Source of the DNA: DATLZB01 sp035574175
GTDB taxonomy: Bacteria > Pseudomonadota > Alphaproteobacteria > Rhizobiales > Hyphomicrobiaceae
Length of the DNA stretch: 12,283 bases
Assembly: GCA_035574175.1 (NCBI GenBank)
Contig: DATLZB010000147.1
Coordinates: 1 to 12,283, forward strand
Reading direction: 5' to 3'
The notes below the pieces were generated by a model. That model was not told the origin of the DNA and searched no databases. It saw only the letters and a program-made list of their open reading frames with translations. The position numbers and the translations under genes were made by a program. Within the stretch, counting starts at the first letter, position 1; each line of letters begins with the position of its first letter. Shown here piece after piece: positions 1-8,098 of the stretch.

Positions 1-1511
1 TGCGATGCAATCCATGGCGCTGGCTGTGGGGGCTCGTGCCATTGGCGCTGGTCGTCCATATCGCCGTCGTCGGCGAGCGGAGGGCCATCGAGACCGACCT
101 CGAGCGGCGCGCGGGCGCAGCCTTGGCGGAGGCCGATCTGCAATGGGCGTCGCTGAAGGCCTCCGGTCGCGACATCGTGGTGACCGGCCGGGCCGCGGCC
201 GAAAGCGAAAAGCGCAAGGCCATCGACGTCGTCAGCCGGCAGAAAGGGGTGCGCGCGGTCGACGATCGCATCGAGCTCGTGGCCGTTGCTCCGCAGTACG
301 TGTGGTCCGCCGCTCAACGCGGCAATCGCCTGGTGCTCGCCGGTCACGTTCCGAACGAGGCGATCCGCAAGGCCATCGTCGGCACTGCCAAGGCCACGTT
401 TCCCGGCCGGGAGCTGGATGATGAAATGCAGCTCGCTCGCGGTGTGCCCGACCAGGATCGCTGGCTCGGCGCCGTGAGCTTCGGCTTGAAGCTGCTTGCC
501 CGCATGAAGCCCGGCAGCTACGTGCGCCTCGCCCAGATGCGACTTGCCATCGACGGGGAAGCCGAGGATAGCTCCGCCTATCAAACTCTGAGCGCGGCAC
601 TGACCGGCGGTCTGCCCGACGGCATGGAGATTGCCACCAACAAACTGGTGCCGCCGAGGGTCAAACCCTACGTATGGTCCGCCGCCCTGCGTGGCCAGCA
701 GCTCGAGCTTGCCGGCTACGCGCCCGGCGAGCGCCAGCGCGAAGAGGTTTTCCAAGCCGCGAGGAAGGCCTTTCCCGAACGCGCCATCGTCGAGCGCATG
801 TCGATGGCCGCGGGCGAGCCACAGGGGTGGCTGCAGGCGGTCGGCGCGGCGCTGACCGCTCTTGCTGCGCTCGAGGAGGGACAGGTGGAGCTCACCGACG
901 CGCAGCTCGCCATCTCCGGGTTCACCCCGCTCGAGGATACCGCCGATGTCGCCGTCAAAGAACTGAGATCGGCCCTGCCGTCTTCATTCAGGCTGACCCA
1001 CCAGATCCGGTGGAAGGAGCCGGCTGCAGCCAAGGCGGCTGAGGCGGCTCGCCTCGCGGTGCTCGCGGAGGAAGAGGCACGCCGCAAGGCAGCGGAGGAA
1101 GAGGCACGCCGCAAGGCAGCGGAAGAAGAGGCACGCCGCAAGGCCGAGCTTGCCCGTTGCCGGCAGGAACTTGCCGATGCGGTCACTCCCGGCGATATCA
1201 CCTTTGCCACCGACAAAGCCGATCTTGATCCGCGCGGCCGCGCTGCCCTCGACCGCTTCGCCGAAGTGGCTGCCAGATGCGCCTGCGTTAATTTCGAGAT
1301 CGCTGGCCATGCCGACGCGCGCGGTTCGCCCGCGAGCAAGCAGGAGCTATCGGAGCGGCGAGCGCAGGCGGTTGTCGACTATCTGGTGAGAGCAGGCATC
1401 GACCGCCGCCGCATGAGCGCGGCTGGCTACGCGGATACGCTCCCACTCGCCGCCAACGACAGCGAGCGGCACCGAGCGAAGAACCGGCGCGTCGAAATCA
1501 GGGTGAGGTAG
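1..1511 (+). CDS. OmpA family protein with BON-like repeats, membrane-anchored (5' partial)
   Basis: The frame is open from the first bases of the window, so the true start probably lies upstream. A GTG at 36 is the only start-like codon nearby and would cut into the hydrophobic segment. The N-terminus shows a membrane or signal segment (WLWGLVPLALVVHIAVV) after a basic tryptophan-rich stretch. Next come a BON-like region and two related repeats, each opening with YVWSAA-x-RG and followed by L-x-LAG-x-x-P. A charged coiled coil is built from three AEEEARRKA-type units, and the last ~110 residues are an OmpA-like peptidoglycan-binding domain (IAGHADARG, then NRRVEIRVR at the end). Known members of this domain bind diaminopimelate-containing peptidoglycan from the envelope. 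I infer a protein anchored in the inner membrane that reaches the wall. It is followed 29 bases later by a tiny membrane-protein gene, so co-transcription is likely. Confidence 0.88.
   Translation, partial: RCNPWRWLWGLVPLALVVHIAVVGERRAIETDLERRAGAALAEADLQWASLKASGRDIVVTGRAAAESEKRKAIDVVSRQKGVRAVDDRIELVAVAPQYVWSAAQRGNRLVLAGHVPNEAIRKAIVGTAKATFPGRELDDEMQLARGVPDQDRWLGAVSFGLKLLARMKPGSYVRLAQMRLAIDGEAEDSSAYQTLSAALTGGLPDGMEIATNKLVPPRVKPYVWSAALRGQQLELAGYAPGERQREEVFQAARKAFPERAIVERMSMAAGEPQGWLQAVGAALTALAALEEGQVELTDAQLAISGFTPLEDTADVAVKELRSALPSSFRLTHQIRWKEPAAAKAAEAARLAVLAEEEARRKAAEEEARRKAAEEEARRKAELARCRQELADAVTPGDITFATDKADLDPRGRAALDRFAEVAARCACVNFEIAGHADARGSPASKQELSERRAQAVVDYLVRAGIDRRRMSAAGYADTLPLAANDSERHRAKNRRVEIRVR
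1068..1148 (+). repeat. Three in-frame 27-bp tandem repeats
   Basis: Three consecutive 27-bp units at 1068-1094, 1095-1121 and 1122-1148 encode the nine-residue unit EEEARRKAA. The first two units are identical; the third starts GAA instead of GAG and diverges in its last codons. They form the charged coiled-coil linker between the repeat region and the OmpA domain of the enclosing gene. Copy number may vary between strains by slippage, changing linker length in steps of nine residues. Confidence 0.9.
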
Positions 1512-1540
1512 GCGGTCCGCTGGAGCAGAAAGGATAGGCA

Positions 1541-1639
1541 ATGGAATACCTATTCATGGAGCTCTTCTGGTACGTGGCATTCGCATTCGCGATCGGCGCC
1601 CTCGTGGGCTGGGTGTCATGCGCACGGCTGGAGGAATGA
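1541..1639 (+). CDS. 32-residue single-span membrane micro-protein
   Basis: A short ORF of 32 codons plus TGA begins with ATG at 1541 and has a good ribosome-binding site, AAAGGA, about 6 bases upstream. The product has an acidic, aromatic N-terminus (MEYLFMELFWY), a hydrophobic stretch (VAFAFAIGALVGWV) able to span a membrane once with a small-residue G-x-x-x-G motif, one cysteine (Cys27), and a short charged tail (ARLEE). It sits 29 bases after the OmpA gene and 44 bases before the HhH gene, all on the same strand, so it is probably the middle gene of an operon. I do not recognise a named family. The RBS, codon use and position support a real gene; function is unknown, and a small partner or stabiliser of the flanking membrane proteins is only a guess. 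Confidence 0.62.
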   Translation: MEYLFMELFWYVAFAFAIGALVGWVSCARLEE

Positions 1640-1683
1640 TCCGGACGCGGCGAGGCAATCGGGAGTTGGGGGGATAGGCGGCG

Positions 1684-3150
1684 ATGATCGCGCTCATCTG
1701 GCAGACGGCTCTGCTGTTGCTCGGGGCTTACTTTCTGGGCGCGTTCCTGGCCTGCCTCGTGCGTCGCACCCTATACGCGCTGACGCCCAAGCGAGCGCAA
1801 CGCGAGGCCGCGTCGCCTGGTCCCAGTGAGGCTACCGCGCGCTTCGAGCGGGCGCTGACCGGCGAAGGCGCGGCGATGCCGACGGCTGCTGTCGCGGCCG
1901 ATGCCGAGCGCACCGCTGCCTTGCTGGCAGCCGCACGGTCGGTTGGCGCCGTGGCTCGCCGCAGCCCGCCTCGGCCAGCGGCGACGGACAATGCCGGCAC
2001 GGCAGCGGCCCTGTCTGCCGCAGCTGCGGCGGCCGAGCGGCGCGAGGAGCGCCCTCAGGAGGCCGGATTATCCCTCGCGCTGCCGGTGCCCGCCGGTACC
2101 ACGGGGCAGTCGGCCGTTGCCGCCGAGGTGACCGTGCCCAGTCCACGGGCGCAAGCGCCGTCGGTCGCTGCTGCTGCCGACGACCTGACCCGCATTCGCG
2201 GTATCGACGGCGAACTGGCGGCGCGCCTCAATGCGCTCGGCGTGCGGGGCTATGCCGACATCGCGGCTTGGCGCGCCGAGGACGTCGAGCGGGTCGGCGT
2301 CGAGGTCGGCTCGAAAAAGCGCATCGCGCGGGAGAACTGGATCGAGCAAGCGCAGATTCTCGCAAGCGGTGGCGAAACCTTCCATCTGAGGAGCCGGGCC
2401 GGGCCGGTCCCGTACCCGGCCGTCCCCGCCGCTGCGCCGCCTGCCGTTGCGCCGCCGATGGCCGCCGCCACTGCGGCCGCGGCCGCCGCCGCTATACCGC
2501 GGGCGGGCGATGATTTGCGGCGCATCGCCGACATCGATGCCGCAATGGAGCGTCGCCTCAATGCGGAAGGCATCACCACCTATCGTCAAGTCGCGGCGTG
2601 GACTGCCGACGATGTGGCGCACTTTGATCGCCTGCTCGGCCTGGACGGCCGCATCGCCGACGAGCATTGGGTCGAGCAGGCTCAAGTTTTGAGCCGCGGC
2701 GGCGAGACCGCATTCTCCCGCGCCTTCGATCGATTGGGCGGCACTCTGCCCGAGCAGGTACCCGCAGCCGAGAGCGACGCGCCCGCTGCCGGCGGCGACG
2801 CCGACCGGCAGTCGCGCGGCGGCATCTCAGGGCTGAGATCGGTTCGCTCCGAGGCCTATCTTGGCGGGGAAGGTGCGCTCGACGCCGCCGCTCGTGGCGG
2901 TGACGACCTCAAGCGCATCCGCGGCATTGGCCTGCTCATTGAGAAGCGCCTCAACGCCATGGGCATCACGCGCTATGAGCAGATCGCCCAGTGGACGGCG
3001 GAGGACGTCGAGCGCGTGAGCGGCAAGCTCGAATTCAAGGGCCGCATCGAGCGCGAGAACTGGATCGAGCAGGCGCGCATCCTGGCTTCTGGTGGGCACA
3101 CCGAGTTCTCCCGCCGCATCGACCGCATCGAGGCGGAAAAGCGCGGCTAA
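1684..3150 (+). CDS. Membrane-anchored protein with three helix-hairpin-helix repeats
   Basis: This 488-residue protein starts at ATG 1684 behind a G-rich site (GGGGGGAT). Residues 1-25 form a membrane span (ALLLLGAYFLGAFLACLV) followed by basic residues. Residues ~40-165 are an alanine-rich, low-complexity linker. Three related ~75-residue modules then start near residues 166, 276 and 407. Each has the pattern DDL-x-RI-x-x-I, RLNA-x-G, a hydrophobic-W segment ending DDV or EDV, and WIEQAQILASGGET-F. Similar modules occur at the C-terminus of some rhizobial ribosomal protein L21 and in proteins labelled flap-endonuclease-like HhH. HhH motifs usually bind DNA non-specifically, but no catalytic domain is visible. 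Modules 1 and 3 keep IRGI; module 2 has IADI, so its hairpin may be impaired. An Ala/Pro-rich linker precedes module 2. Role unknown; DNA or RNA tethering at the membrane is a hypothesis. Confidence 0.85.
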   Translation: MIALIWQTALLLLGAYFLGAFLACLVRRTLYALTPKRAQREAASPGPSEATARFERALTGEGAAMPTAAVAADAERTAALLAAARSVGAVARRSPPRPAATDNAGTAAALSAAAAAAERREERPQEAGLSLALPVPAGTTGQSAVAAEVTVPSPRAQAPSVAAAADDLTRIRGIDGELAARLNALGVRGYADIAAWRAEDVERVGVEVGSKKRIARENWIEQAQILASGGETFHLRSRAGPVPYPAVPAAAPPAVAPPMAAATAAAAAAAIPRAGDDLRRIADIDAAMERRLNAEGITTYRQVAAWTADDVAHFDRLLGLDGRIADEHWVEQAQVLSRGGETAFSRAFDRLGGTLPEQVPAAESDAPAAGGDADRQSRGGISGLRSVRSEAYLGGEGALDAAARGGDDLKRIRGIGLLIEKRLNAMGITRYEQIAQWTAEDVERVSGKLEFKGRIERENWIEQARILASGGHTEFSRRIDRIEAEKRG

Positions 3151-3155
3151 AGGGT

Positions 3156-4076
3156 TCACACGGTAGCACCGAAGCCCTCTGCCGCAACAGGCCGGCCAGC
3201 GTCGGCAGCGGCCAGGAAGCGCTCGATGCCGGCGATGCTCGCCGCATCCTTGAGCAGCGGCGCGTGGCCCTGTCCGGCGACCGTCAAGACGGCGCAGTCG
3301 GGGTGGCGCTGCTGCATGGCGCGGACAGTGGAGGGAGAGAGGATATCCGAGTGCTCGCCGCGGACGACCAGCAGCGGCACGCGGACGAGGGCGCCGAACT
3401 GCGGCCACAGCGTCGGTATCTGACCGCCCTTGAAGGCCACCGTCTTGGCGATCGCCGGATCGTAGCCGAGGATCGGCCGGCCGTCCTTCTCGTTGAACCA
3501 CTGACGGGCTACCTCTTCCCATTCCCGCTCGCTGACAGCGGGAAAGGTGCGGCGGCCGAGGGTGGCGACGAGCTCGGTTGCTTCCTTCCAGGATGCCGGA
3601 TTTGGCGTCTTGCCCACATAACCGGCGATCCGCATCAGGCCCTCGAGCTCGATCACCGGTCCGATGTCGTTGAGCACCACGGCACCCAGGGCCGTGGGCT
3701 GGGCAACCGCCATGGCCATCGCAATGAGGCCACCGCGTGAGGTGCCGATGACGGCTGCCCCGTGCAGTCCGGCGAGGGTGACGAAGTCGAGAACGTCGAG
3801 CATCTCGATCGGGACGACATAGTTGCGCCAGTCGGGGTCACGCTCGGAGAGGCCGCGACCGCGGCAATCGATCGTATAGACCGTGCGCCCGCCGGCGGAG
3901 CGGGAGAGCGCCACGGCAAGGTCGTGGAAGTCGCGGGAATTGCGGGTGAGCCCGGCGAGGCAAAGCACGGGTTTGCGTGGGGAGGGCGGCGCCGGGTAGC
4001 GGCGCGCGTAGAGCTTGAGCCCGTCGCGGGCGGTGAAATGGAGGTCGTCCCAGACTTGTCCGGCCGTTCCGCTCAT
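3156..4076 (-). CDS. Alpha/beta-hydrolase fold protein
   Basis: This is a 306-residue alpha/beta hydrolase from ATG 4076. The fold markers are clear: an oxyanion-loop region (CLAGLTRNSRDF, ~39-50), a D-C-R-G-R-G turn at ~70-75, the nucleophile elbow G-T-S-R-G-G with Ser113, a likely acid Asp244 in HSDIL, and His271 in GQGHAPL. All three residues of a Ser-Asp-His triad are therefore present. Substrate cannot be read from sequence; relatives include esterases, lactonases and dehalogenases. No signal peptide is seen, so it is probably cytosolic. An in-frame GTG at 4160 would add 28 residues and begin 2 bases after the transglycosylase stop, allowing translational coupling. I prefer 4076 because the fold begins just after it, although neither start has a strong ribosome-binding site. 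The stop lies 5 bases from the convergent HhH gene's stop. Confidence 0.87.
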   Translation of the reverse strand: MSGTAGQVWDDLHFTARDGLKLYARRYPAPPSPRKPVLCLAGLTRNSRDFHDLAVALSRSAGGRTVYTIDCRGRGLSERDPDWRNYVVPIEMLDVLDFVTLAGLHGAAVIGTSRGGLIAMAMAVAQPTALGAVVLNDIGPVIELEGLMRIAGYVGKTPNPASWKEATELVATLGRRTFPAVSEREWEEVARQWFNEKDGRPILGYDPAIAKTVAFKGGQIPTLWPQFGALVRVPLLVVRGEHSDILSPSTVRAMQQRHPDCAVLTVAGQGHAPLLKDAASIAGIERFLAAADAGRPVAAEGFGATV

Positions 4077-4162
4077 CGCGCTTGCCCGCTCAATGGAATC
4101 TGCCCAGCGGAGGCTGGCATGGCTGCTCACCGTCGGCAAGCGCGTGGCAGCGCCTGTCACGG

Positions 4163-6415
4163 TCAGCGGTTGTCGGCGCTCTTGGTGACGGCGGTCTTCG
4201 TCCGACGCGCGCGCATCAGGTCGTCGGCGATCCTGAGCTGGGAGGGCCCCTCACCGAGGCGCGCCCGGTAGACCTGCAGGTTGGAGAGCACCTTCTGCAC
4301 GTAGTCGCGCGTCTCTTCGAAGGGGATGCGGTGGATCCAGTCCTCGGGGTCGACGCCCGGGTCGCGCGGGTCGCCGAACTCGCCGATCCATTGGCGCGCC
4401 CGCCCCGGCCCGGCGTTGTAGCCGGCGATGCCGAGCAGATAGCTGCCGTCAAACTCGCTCATGCGGTCGGCAATGTAGGCGCTGGAGATCATCGTGTTGT
4501 AGGAGGGGTCGGTCAGCAGCCGCTTGATGTCGCATTTGAGCTTGTAGTCGCGGCACACGTGCCGGGCGGTGATCGGCATGACCTGGAGGATGCCGCGCGC
4601 GCCGGCGCCGGAGATGATCTCGCTGTTGAACTCGCTCTCCTGACGGGCAATGCCGAGCAGGAGCGCGGTCTCAGGCGGCTCGCGCAACGGAGTGTAGGCG
4701 GGGAAGGCGTGGACCGGGTAGGAGTAGACGATGAGGTTGAAGCCGCGCGCGACGCCTGCCTTGCCGATTCTGACCGCCATCTGGGTGTCGCCGAAGGCCT
4801 CCGCGAGGTGCGCCGTCATCGCCACCTCCGCTTCGCTCGACATGACGCGCTGCAGGTGCGCAAGGAAGCTGCGCACGATGCTGCGGTCGAGCCCAGCCTT
4901 GTAGGCGATCACCGCCGCGCGCACGGCATCGAGTTCGTTGAAGCGCCGGATTTCCTCCGGGCTCGGCGCTGCCGGGTAACTGATCTCGATGGTGGCAGCC
5001 TCGGGGCCGAGCCGCCGGCGCGCCATTTGTCCGTGGAAGGTATCGATGTACTTGGCCGCCGCCCGATAATTGGCGAGCGCCTGCGCGCGCTCGCCAAGGG
5101 CCTCGTGCGCCCGCCCCAACCAGTAGAGTGCCTTGGAGCGGCTGAGCGGTCCGTCGGCCGCTTCCACAAAAGCCGTGAAGTGGGCGAGCGCCGCCTTGGC
5201 ATCGTTGAGGTGGCGCAGCGCCAGCCATCCGGCGAGGAACGCTTGGTCGTTGCGGGGATTGTCGCTGAGCGGCCCCGCCTCCCGCACAATGTCGTAGGCG
5301 ACGCGCGGCTTGCCGGCTTTGAGCGCCTCGTAGGCGCTGGCACGCCGCTCCGCCCACCACCCGTCGGGCGCCACGATCTGCTCGCCGTCGGTCGGCGCCG
5401 ACAACAGCAGCTGCCAAGCTTCCGCGCCCTTGTTGGCGCGGCGCAGCATCTGCGCCCGCTGAAAGGTCATGCCCCAGTCTTCGGCAGACTTGCCGGCGAG
5501 CGCGTTCATCATCTTCTGCGCATTGGCCGCGCGCAGGAACACGGCAAGCCGCGCCTGCGCCTTCTGCTGCTCCACCTTGGACAGCAGAGGGATCATGCGG
5601 CGGATGACAGCCGCCCGCTGTGCGCGCTCGTTTGACCAACGCGGGTCGCTGAGCAGCAGTCGGTCAAGGCGCCACCGGTGATCGGCCTCCGAGAGCAGCT
5701 TGCCGAACCGTTCGAGGAAGGCCGCCTCGTGCGCCGCGGGAATGTCGTCTTCGCGCCACGCCTTGCGGGCGAGTGCCGCGGCCGTCGCCTCATCGCCGTC
5801 GGCGCGGTGAGCGCTGGCGAGCGCGGCGCGCCCGATGCCGGTTTTCGGCCCCTCCTTGCGGAACTGCTCCTTGATGGCCGCCACGTCATCGCGACTGAAC
5901 AGCGCTTCCTCCAGGCGCAGCGTGATGAGACCACGTTCCGGCCAAGCCGGATTGGCGGCGAGAAACTCCCGATACTCGCCGATCTGCCCGAAACCGCTCT
6001 TGAGCCGATACCAGTCGATCAGCTTGACCGCGATCGGATCGCCGATCTCCTGGCGGATGCGCCGCGCGCCCTCGATGTCGCCCCCCGCGATCTCGGCGAG
6101 GGCCTTGCCGATGCGAACCGCGTCCTCCTTGGACAAGGGGTGGTCGCGGGCCGCCGCGATCGCCTTGTCGTAGCGCTCGACGTGGGCCTGCTCGCGGGCG
6201 AGTGCTCCAGGCCGGGGGGCGGGCAGCTTGTGCCCGTCGGCCTTGGCCGGCTGGATCTGAACGCCGGCAGGGGCGGCGGCCGCCGCCTCGACCTTGGCGA
6301 GCCGTCCCGGGTTCGGTGCGGGCGGCGGCGGCGTCTGCGCAGCCGCACTTCCTGCCGCCGCAAGAGCGAGGAGGAACGCCGCAGGGCGCGCACGATATCG
6401 ACCGGCGGTTTGCAA
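4163..6415 (-). CDS. slt: Secreted lytic transglycosylase (Slt70-like)
   Basis: Lytic transglycosylases cleave the MurNAc-GlcNAc bond of peptidoglycan in the periplasm with release of 1,6-anhydro-MurNAc. The ~750-residue product has a signal peptide (basic start, FLLALAAAGSAAAQ) and a long helical superhelix region typical of Slt70. The C-terminal catalytic domain has ARQESEFN with catalytic Glu593 (numbered from the start chosen here), GARGILQVMP, and GIAGYNAGPGR. No ATG lies near the N-terminus. I chose TTG 6415 because AGGA stands 6 bases upstream and it gives a compact signal peptide. A TTG at 6451 (12 residues longer) has no ribosome-binding site, and an in-frame stop lies a few codons further up. 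It is somewhat longer than E. coli Slt (about 645 residues). The alpha/beta hydrolase follows downstream; dapA, also in wall metabolism, is divergent. Confidence 0.92.
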   Translation of the reverse strand: MQTAGRYRARPAAFLLALAAAGSAAAQTPPPPAPNPGRLAKVEAAAAAPAGVQIQPAKADGHKLPAPRPGALAREQAHVERYDKAIAAARDHPLSKEDAVRIGKALAEIAGGDIEGARRIRQEIGDPIAVKLIDWYRLKSGFGQIGEYREFLAANPAWPERGLITLRLEEALFSRDDVAAIKEQFRKEGPKTGIGRAALASAHRADGDEATAAALARKAWREDDIPAAHEAAFLERFGKLLSEADHRWRLDRLLLSDPRWSNERAQRAAVIRRMIPLLSKVEQQKAQARLAVFLRAANAQKMMNALAGKSAEDWGMTFQRAQMLRRANKGAEAWQLLLSAPTDGEQIVAPDGWWAERRASAYEALKAGKPRVAYDIVREAGPLSDNPRNDQAFLAGWLALRHLNDAKAALAHFTAFVEAADGPLSRSKALYWLGRAHEALGERAQALANYRAAAKYIDTFHGQMARRRLGPEAATIEISYPAAPSPEEIRRFNELDAVRAAVIAYKAGLDRSIVRSFLAHLQRVMSSEAEVAMTAHLAEAFGDTQMAVRIGKAGVARGFNLIVYSYPVHAFPAYTPLREPPETALLLGIARQESEFNSEIISGAGARGILQVMPITARHVCRDYKLKCDIKRLLTDPSYNTMISSAYIADRMSEFDGSYLLGIAGYNAGPGRARQWIGEFGDPRDPGVDPEDWIHRIPFEETRDYVQKVLSNLQVYRARLGEGPSQLRIADDLMRARRTKTAVTKSADNR

Positions 6416-6702
6416 CAGATGTCCTGGTCCGAATCTTGCTGGCGTTGTCAAAAACGAAACGAAGCTGGCCGTTTAATGGCGCATTCGAGCAGATGCAACA
6501 ACGAGGTGCGTATCGACCGGGCCGGCTTGCCGGACGCATTCTGAGCGCCTAATGTCTAAGGCTCTCGCAATCGTTTCCATGCGCTCAGGCTGTGTGGCAT
6601 CGGGTAGCGCTTGGCAGGTAAGGCTGGTGCTGGCGAGCGCGGCCGCGGGAGGCCGGCGTATGAAGGCCGCAAGGGGCCGGACACGCGATCGAGAGGAAAA
6701 TC
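6416..6702. other. Divergent intergenic region between slt and dapA
   Basis: These 287 bases separate two divergent genes and should carry both promoters. On the minus strand, TTGTTG (6501-6496) with CATTAA (6478-6473) at a 17-base spacing is a weak sigma-70-like candidate for slt. It would give a leader compatible with the TTG start at 6415. On the plus strand no convincing -35/-10 pair was found for dapA; only its ribosome-binding site is clear. The open frames crossing the region lack ribosome-binding sites and family features, and no RNA gene was recognised. Confidence 0.4.
6691..6697 (+). promoter_or_regulatory. Ribosome-binding site of dapA
   Basis: GAGAGGA ends 5 bases before the ATG at 6703 and fixes the dapA start. 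The start agrees with the family N-terminus (GSLTALITPF). Confidence 0.75.
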
Positions 6703-7596
6703 ATGCTCAAGGGATCTCTGACCGCCCTCATCACGCCGTTCAGGAACGGCGCTGTCGATGAGGAGGCTTACGAGCGGCTTATCGAGTGGCAGATCGCGCA
6801 GGGAACGCACGGCTTGGTGCCCGTCGGCACCACCGGCGAGAGCCCAACGCTGAGCCATGCCGAGCACAAGCGCGTCGTCGAGCTGTGTGTCGAGGTGGCG
6901 AGAAAGCGCGTGCCGGTCGTCGCCGGCGCGGGCTCCAATTCGACGGCCGAGGCCATTGACTTCTCGCGGCACGCTCGCTCGGTGGGCGCTGACGCCGTGC
7001 TGATCGTGACCCCCTATTACAACAAGCCGACCCAGGAGGGTCTCTATCAACACTTCAAGGCGATCAACGACGCTGTCGACATTCCGATCGTCATCTACAA
7101 CATTCCGGCGCGTTCGGTGGTGGACATGTCGGTGGCCACGCTCGCGCGCTGTGCCAAACTGAGAAACGTCATCGGCATCAAGGACGCGACGGCCAATCTC
7201 GCCCGCGCCTCCCAACAGCGGCTGGCCTGCGGACGCGACTTCATCATGCTGTCGGGCGAGGATGCCACCGCGCTCGGCTTCATGGCCCATGGCGGCCGGG
7301 GCTGCATCTCGGTCACCTCCAACGTGGCGCCGGCCTTGTGCGCCGAGTTCCAGAATGCCTGCCTGGCCGGCAATTTTGCCCGCGCCCTCGAGATCCAGGA
7401 CCGACTGATGCCGCTCCACGATGCACTGTTCCTGGAGACGAGCCCCGGCCCGGTCAAGTACGCCGCCTCGCGCTTGGGGCTGTGCGAGCCCGACACGCGC
7501 CTGCCGCTGTGCCCGGTCTCGGAAGCGACCAGAAAGGCGATCGATGCCGCCCTGGTCCAGGTCGGGCTTCTGGCGCGGGCCGAGGCCGCCGAGTAG
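6703..7596 (+). CDS. dapA: 4-hydroxy-tetrahydrodipicolinate synthase
   Basis: DapA condenses pyruvate with aspartate semialdehyde in the cytosol, the first committed step of the diaminopimelate/lysine pathway. The 297-residue product has normal length and a full active site. Lys160 in IGIKD forms the Schiff base with pyruvate. Tyr132 (YNIPAR), Thr43/Thr44 (GTTGES) and Tyr106 (PYYNKP) form the proton relay, and Arg137 lies at the mouth of the site. The late glycine-rich GGRGCISV and the SPGPVKYA segment are also typical. It is followed after 25 bases by smpB on the same strand, a pairing common in alphaproteobacteria that suggests co-transcription. The product supplies diaminopimelate for the wall that the divergent slt gene remodels. 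Confidence 0.97.
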   Translation: MLKGSLTALITPFRNGAVDEEAYERLIEWQIAQGTHGLVPVGTTGESPTLSHAEHKRVVELCVEVARKRVPVVAGAGSNSTAEAIDFSRHARSVGADAVLIVTPYYNKPTQEGLYQHFKAINDAVDIPIVIYNIPARSVVDMSVATLARCAKLRNVIGIKDATANLARASQQRLACGRDFIMLSGEDATALGFMAHGGRGCISVTSNVAPALCAEFQNACLAGNFARALEIQDRLMPLHDALFLETSPGPVKYAASRLGLCEPDTRLPLCPVSEATRKAIDAALVQVGLLARAEAAE

Positions 7597-7621
7597 CAAG
7601 CCGACCTTCAGAGAGCGGATC

Positions 7622-8098
7622 ATGGCCGCCGGCAAGGATGACGGCCGCAAGACCATTGCCGAAAACCGGCGCGCCCGCTTCGAATACTTCATCATCGACA
7701 CCTACGAGGCAGGCATCCAGTTGACCGGCACCGAGGTCAAGTCGCTGCGCAACGGCCAGGCCAACATCACCGAAAGCTATGCGGCGGCCGAGGCCGGCGG
7801 CCTCATGCTGATCAATGCCTACATCGCCGAGCACAAGGGGGCCGGCCAGTTCTTCCAGCACGAGCCGCGCCGGCCGCGCCGACTGTTGCTGCACAAACGA
7901 GAGATCAACAAGCTCAAGGCCGCTGTAGAGCGTCAGGGCATGACGCTTGTGCCACTGTCGCTCTATTTCAACGAGCGAGGCATCGCCAAGCTGAAACTGG
8001 CGCTGGCTCAGGGCAAGAAGCTGCACGACAGGCGGGAGGCGGCGAAGAAGCGCGATTGGCAGCGCGAGAAGTCGCGGCTGATGCGGGAGAGGGGCTGA
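7622..8098 (+). CDS. smpB: SsrA (tmRNA)-binding protein SmpB
   Basis: SmpB binds tmRNA and places it in the A site of stalled ribosomes for trans-translation. The product from ATG 7622 is 158 residues, the usual length. Family features run in order: AENRRARFEYFI near the N-terminus, GTEVKSLRNGQANITESYA, the central HEPRRPRRLLLHKREI, LVPLSLYFNERG, and the basic tail with GKKLHDRR and KKRDWQREK, which enters the decoding channel. The frame stays open upstream to 7421 inside dapA, but the family N-terminus and an AGAGAG site about 7 bases before 7622 favour this start. The tmRNA gene itself is not in the window. Confidence 0.96.
   Translation: MAAGKDDGRKTIAENRRARFEYFIIDTYEAGIQLTGTEVKSLRNGQANITESYAAAEAGGLMLINAYIAEHKGAGQFFQHEPRRPRRLLLHKREINKLKAAVERQGMTLVPLSLYFNERGIAKLKLALAQGKKLHDRREAAKKRDWQREKSRLMRERG

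Noticed and set aside
1068..1148. CRISPR-like array
   Set aside because: The 27-bp units are directly adjacent, have no spacers and are in frame as a coiled-coil coding repeat.
4082..5635. 517-codon open frame on the plus strand opposite the lytic transglycosylase
   Set aside because: It mirrors the codon bias of the GC-rich gene on the other strand, has no recognisable domain, and the opposite frame has a clear catalytic domain.
6440..6452. Perfect TTGACA on the minus strand near slt
   Set aside because: No acceptable -10 lies 16-18 bases downstream, and a promoter there would start the transcript at or inside the coding region.
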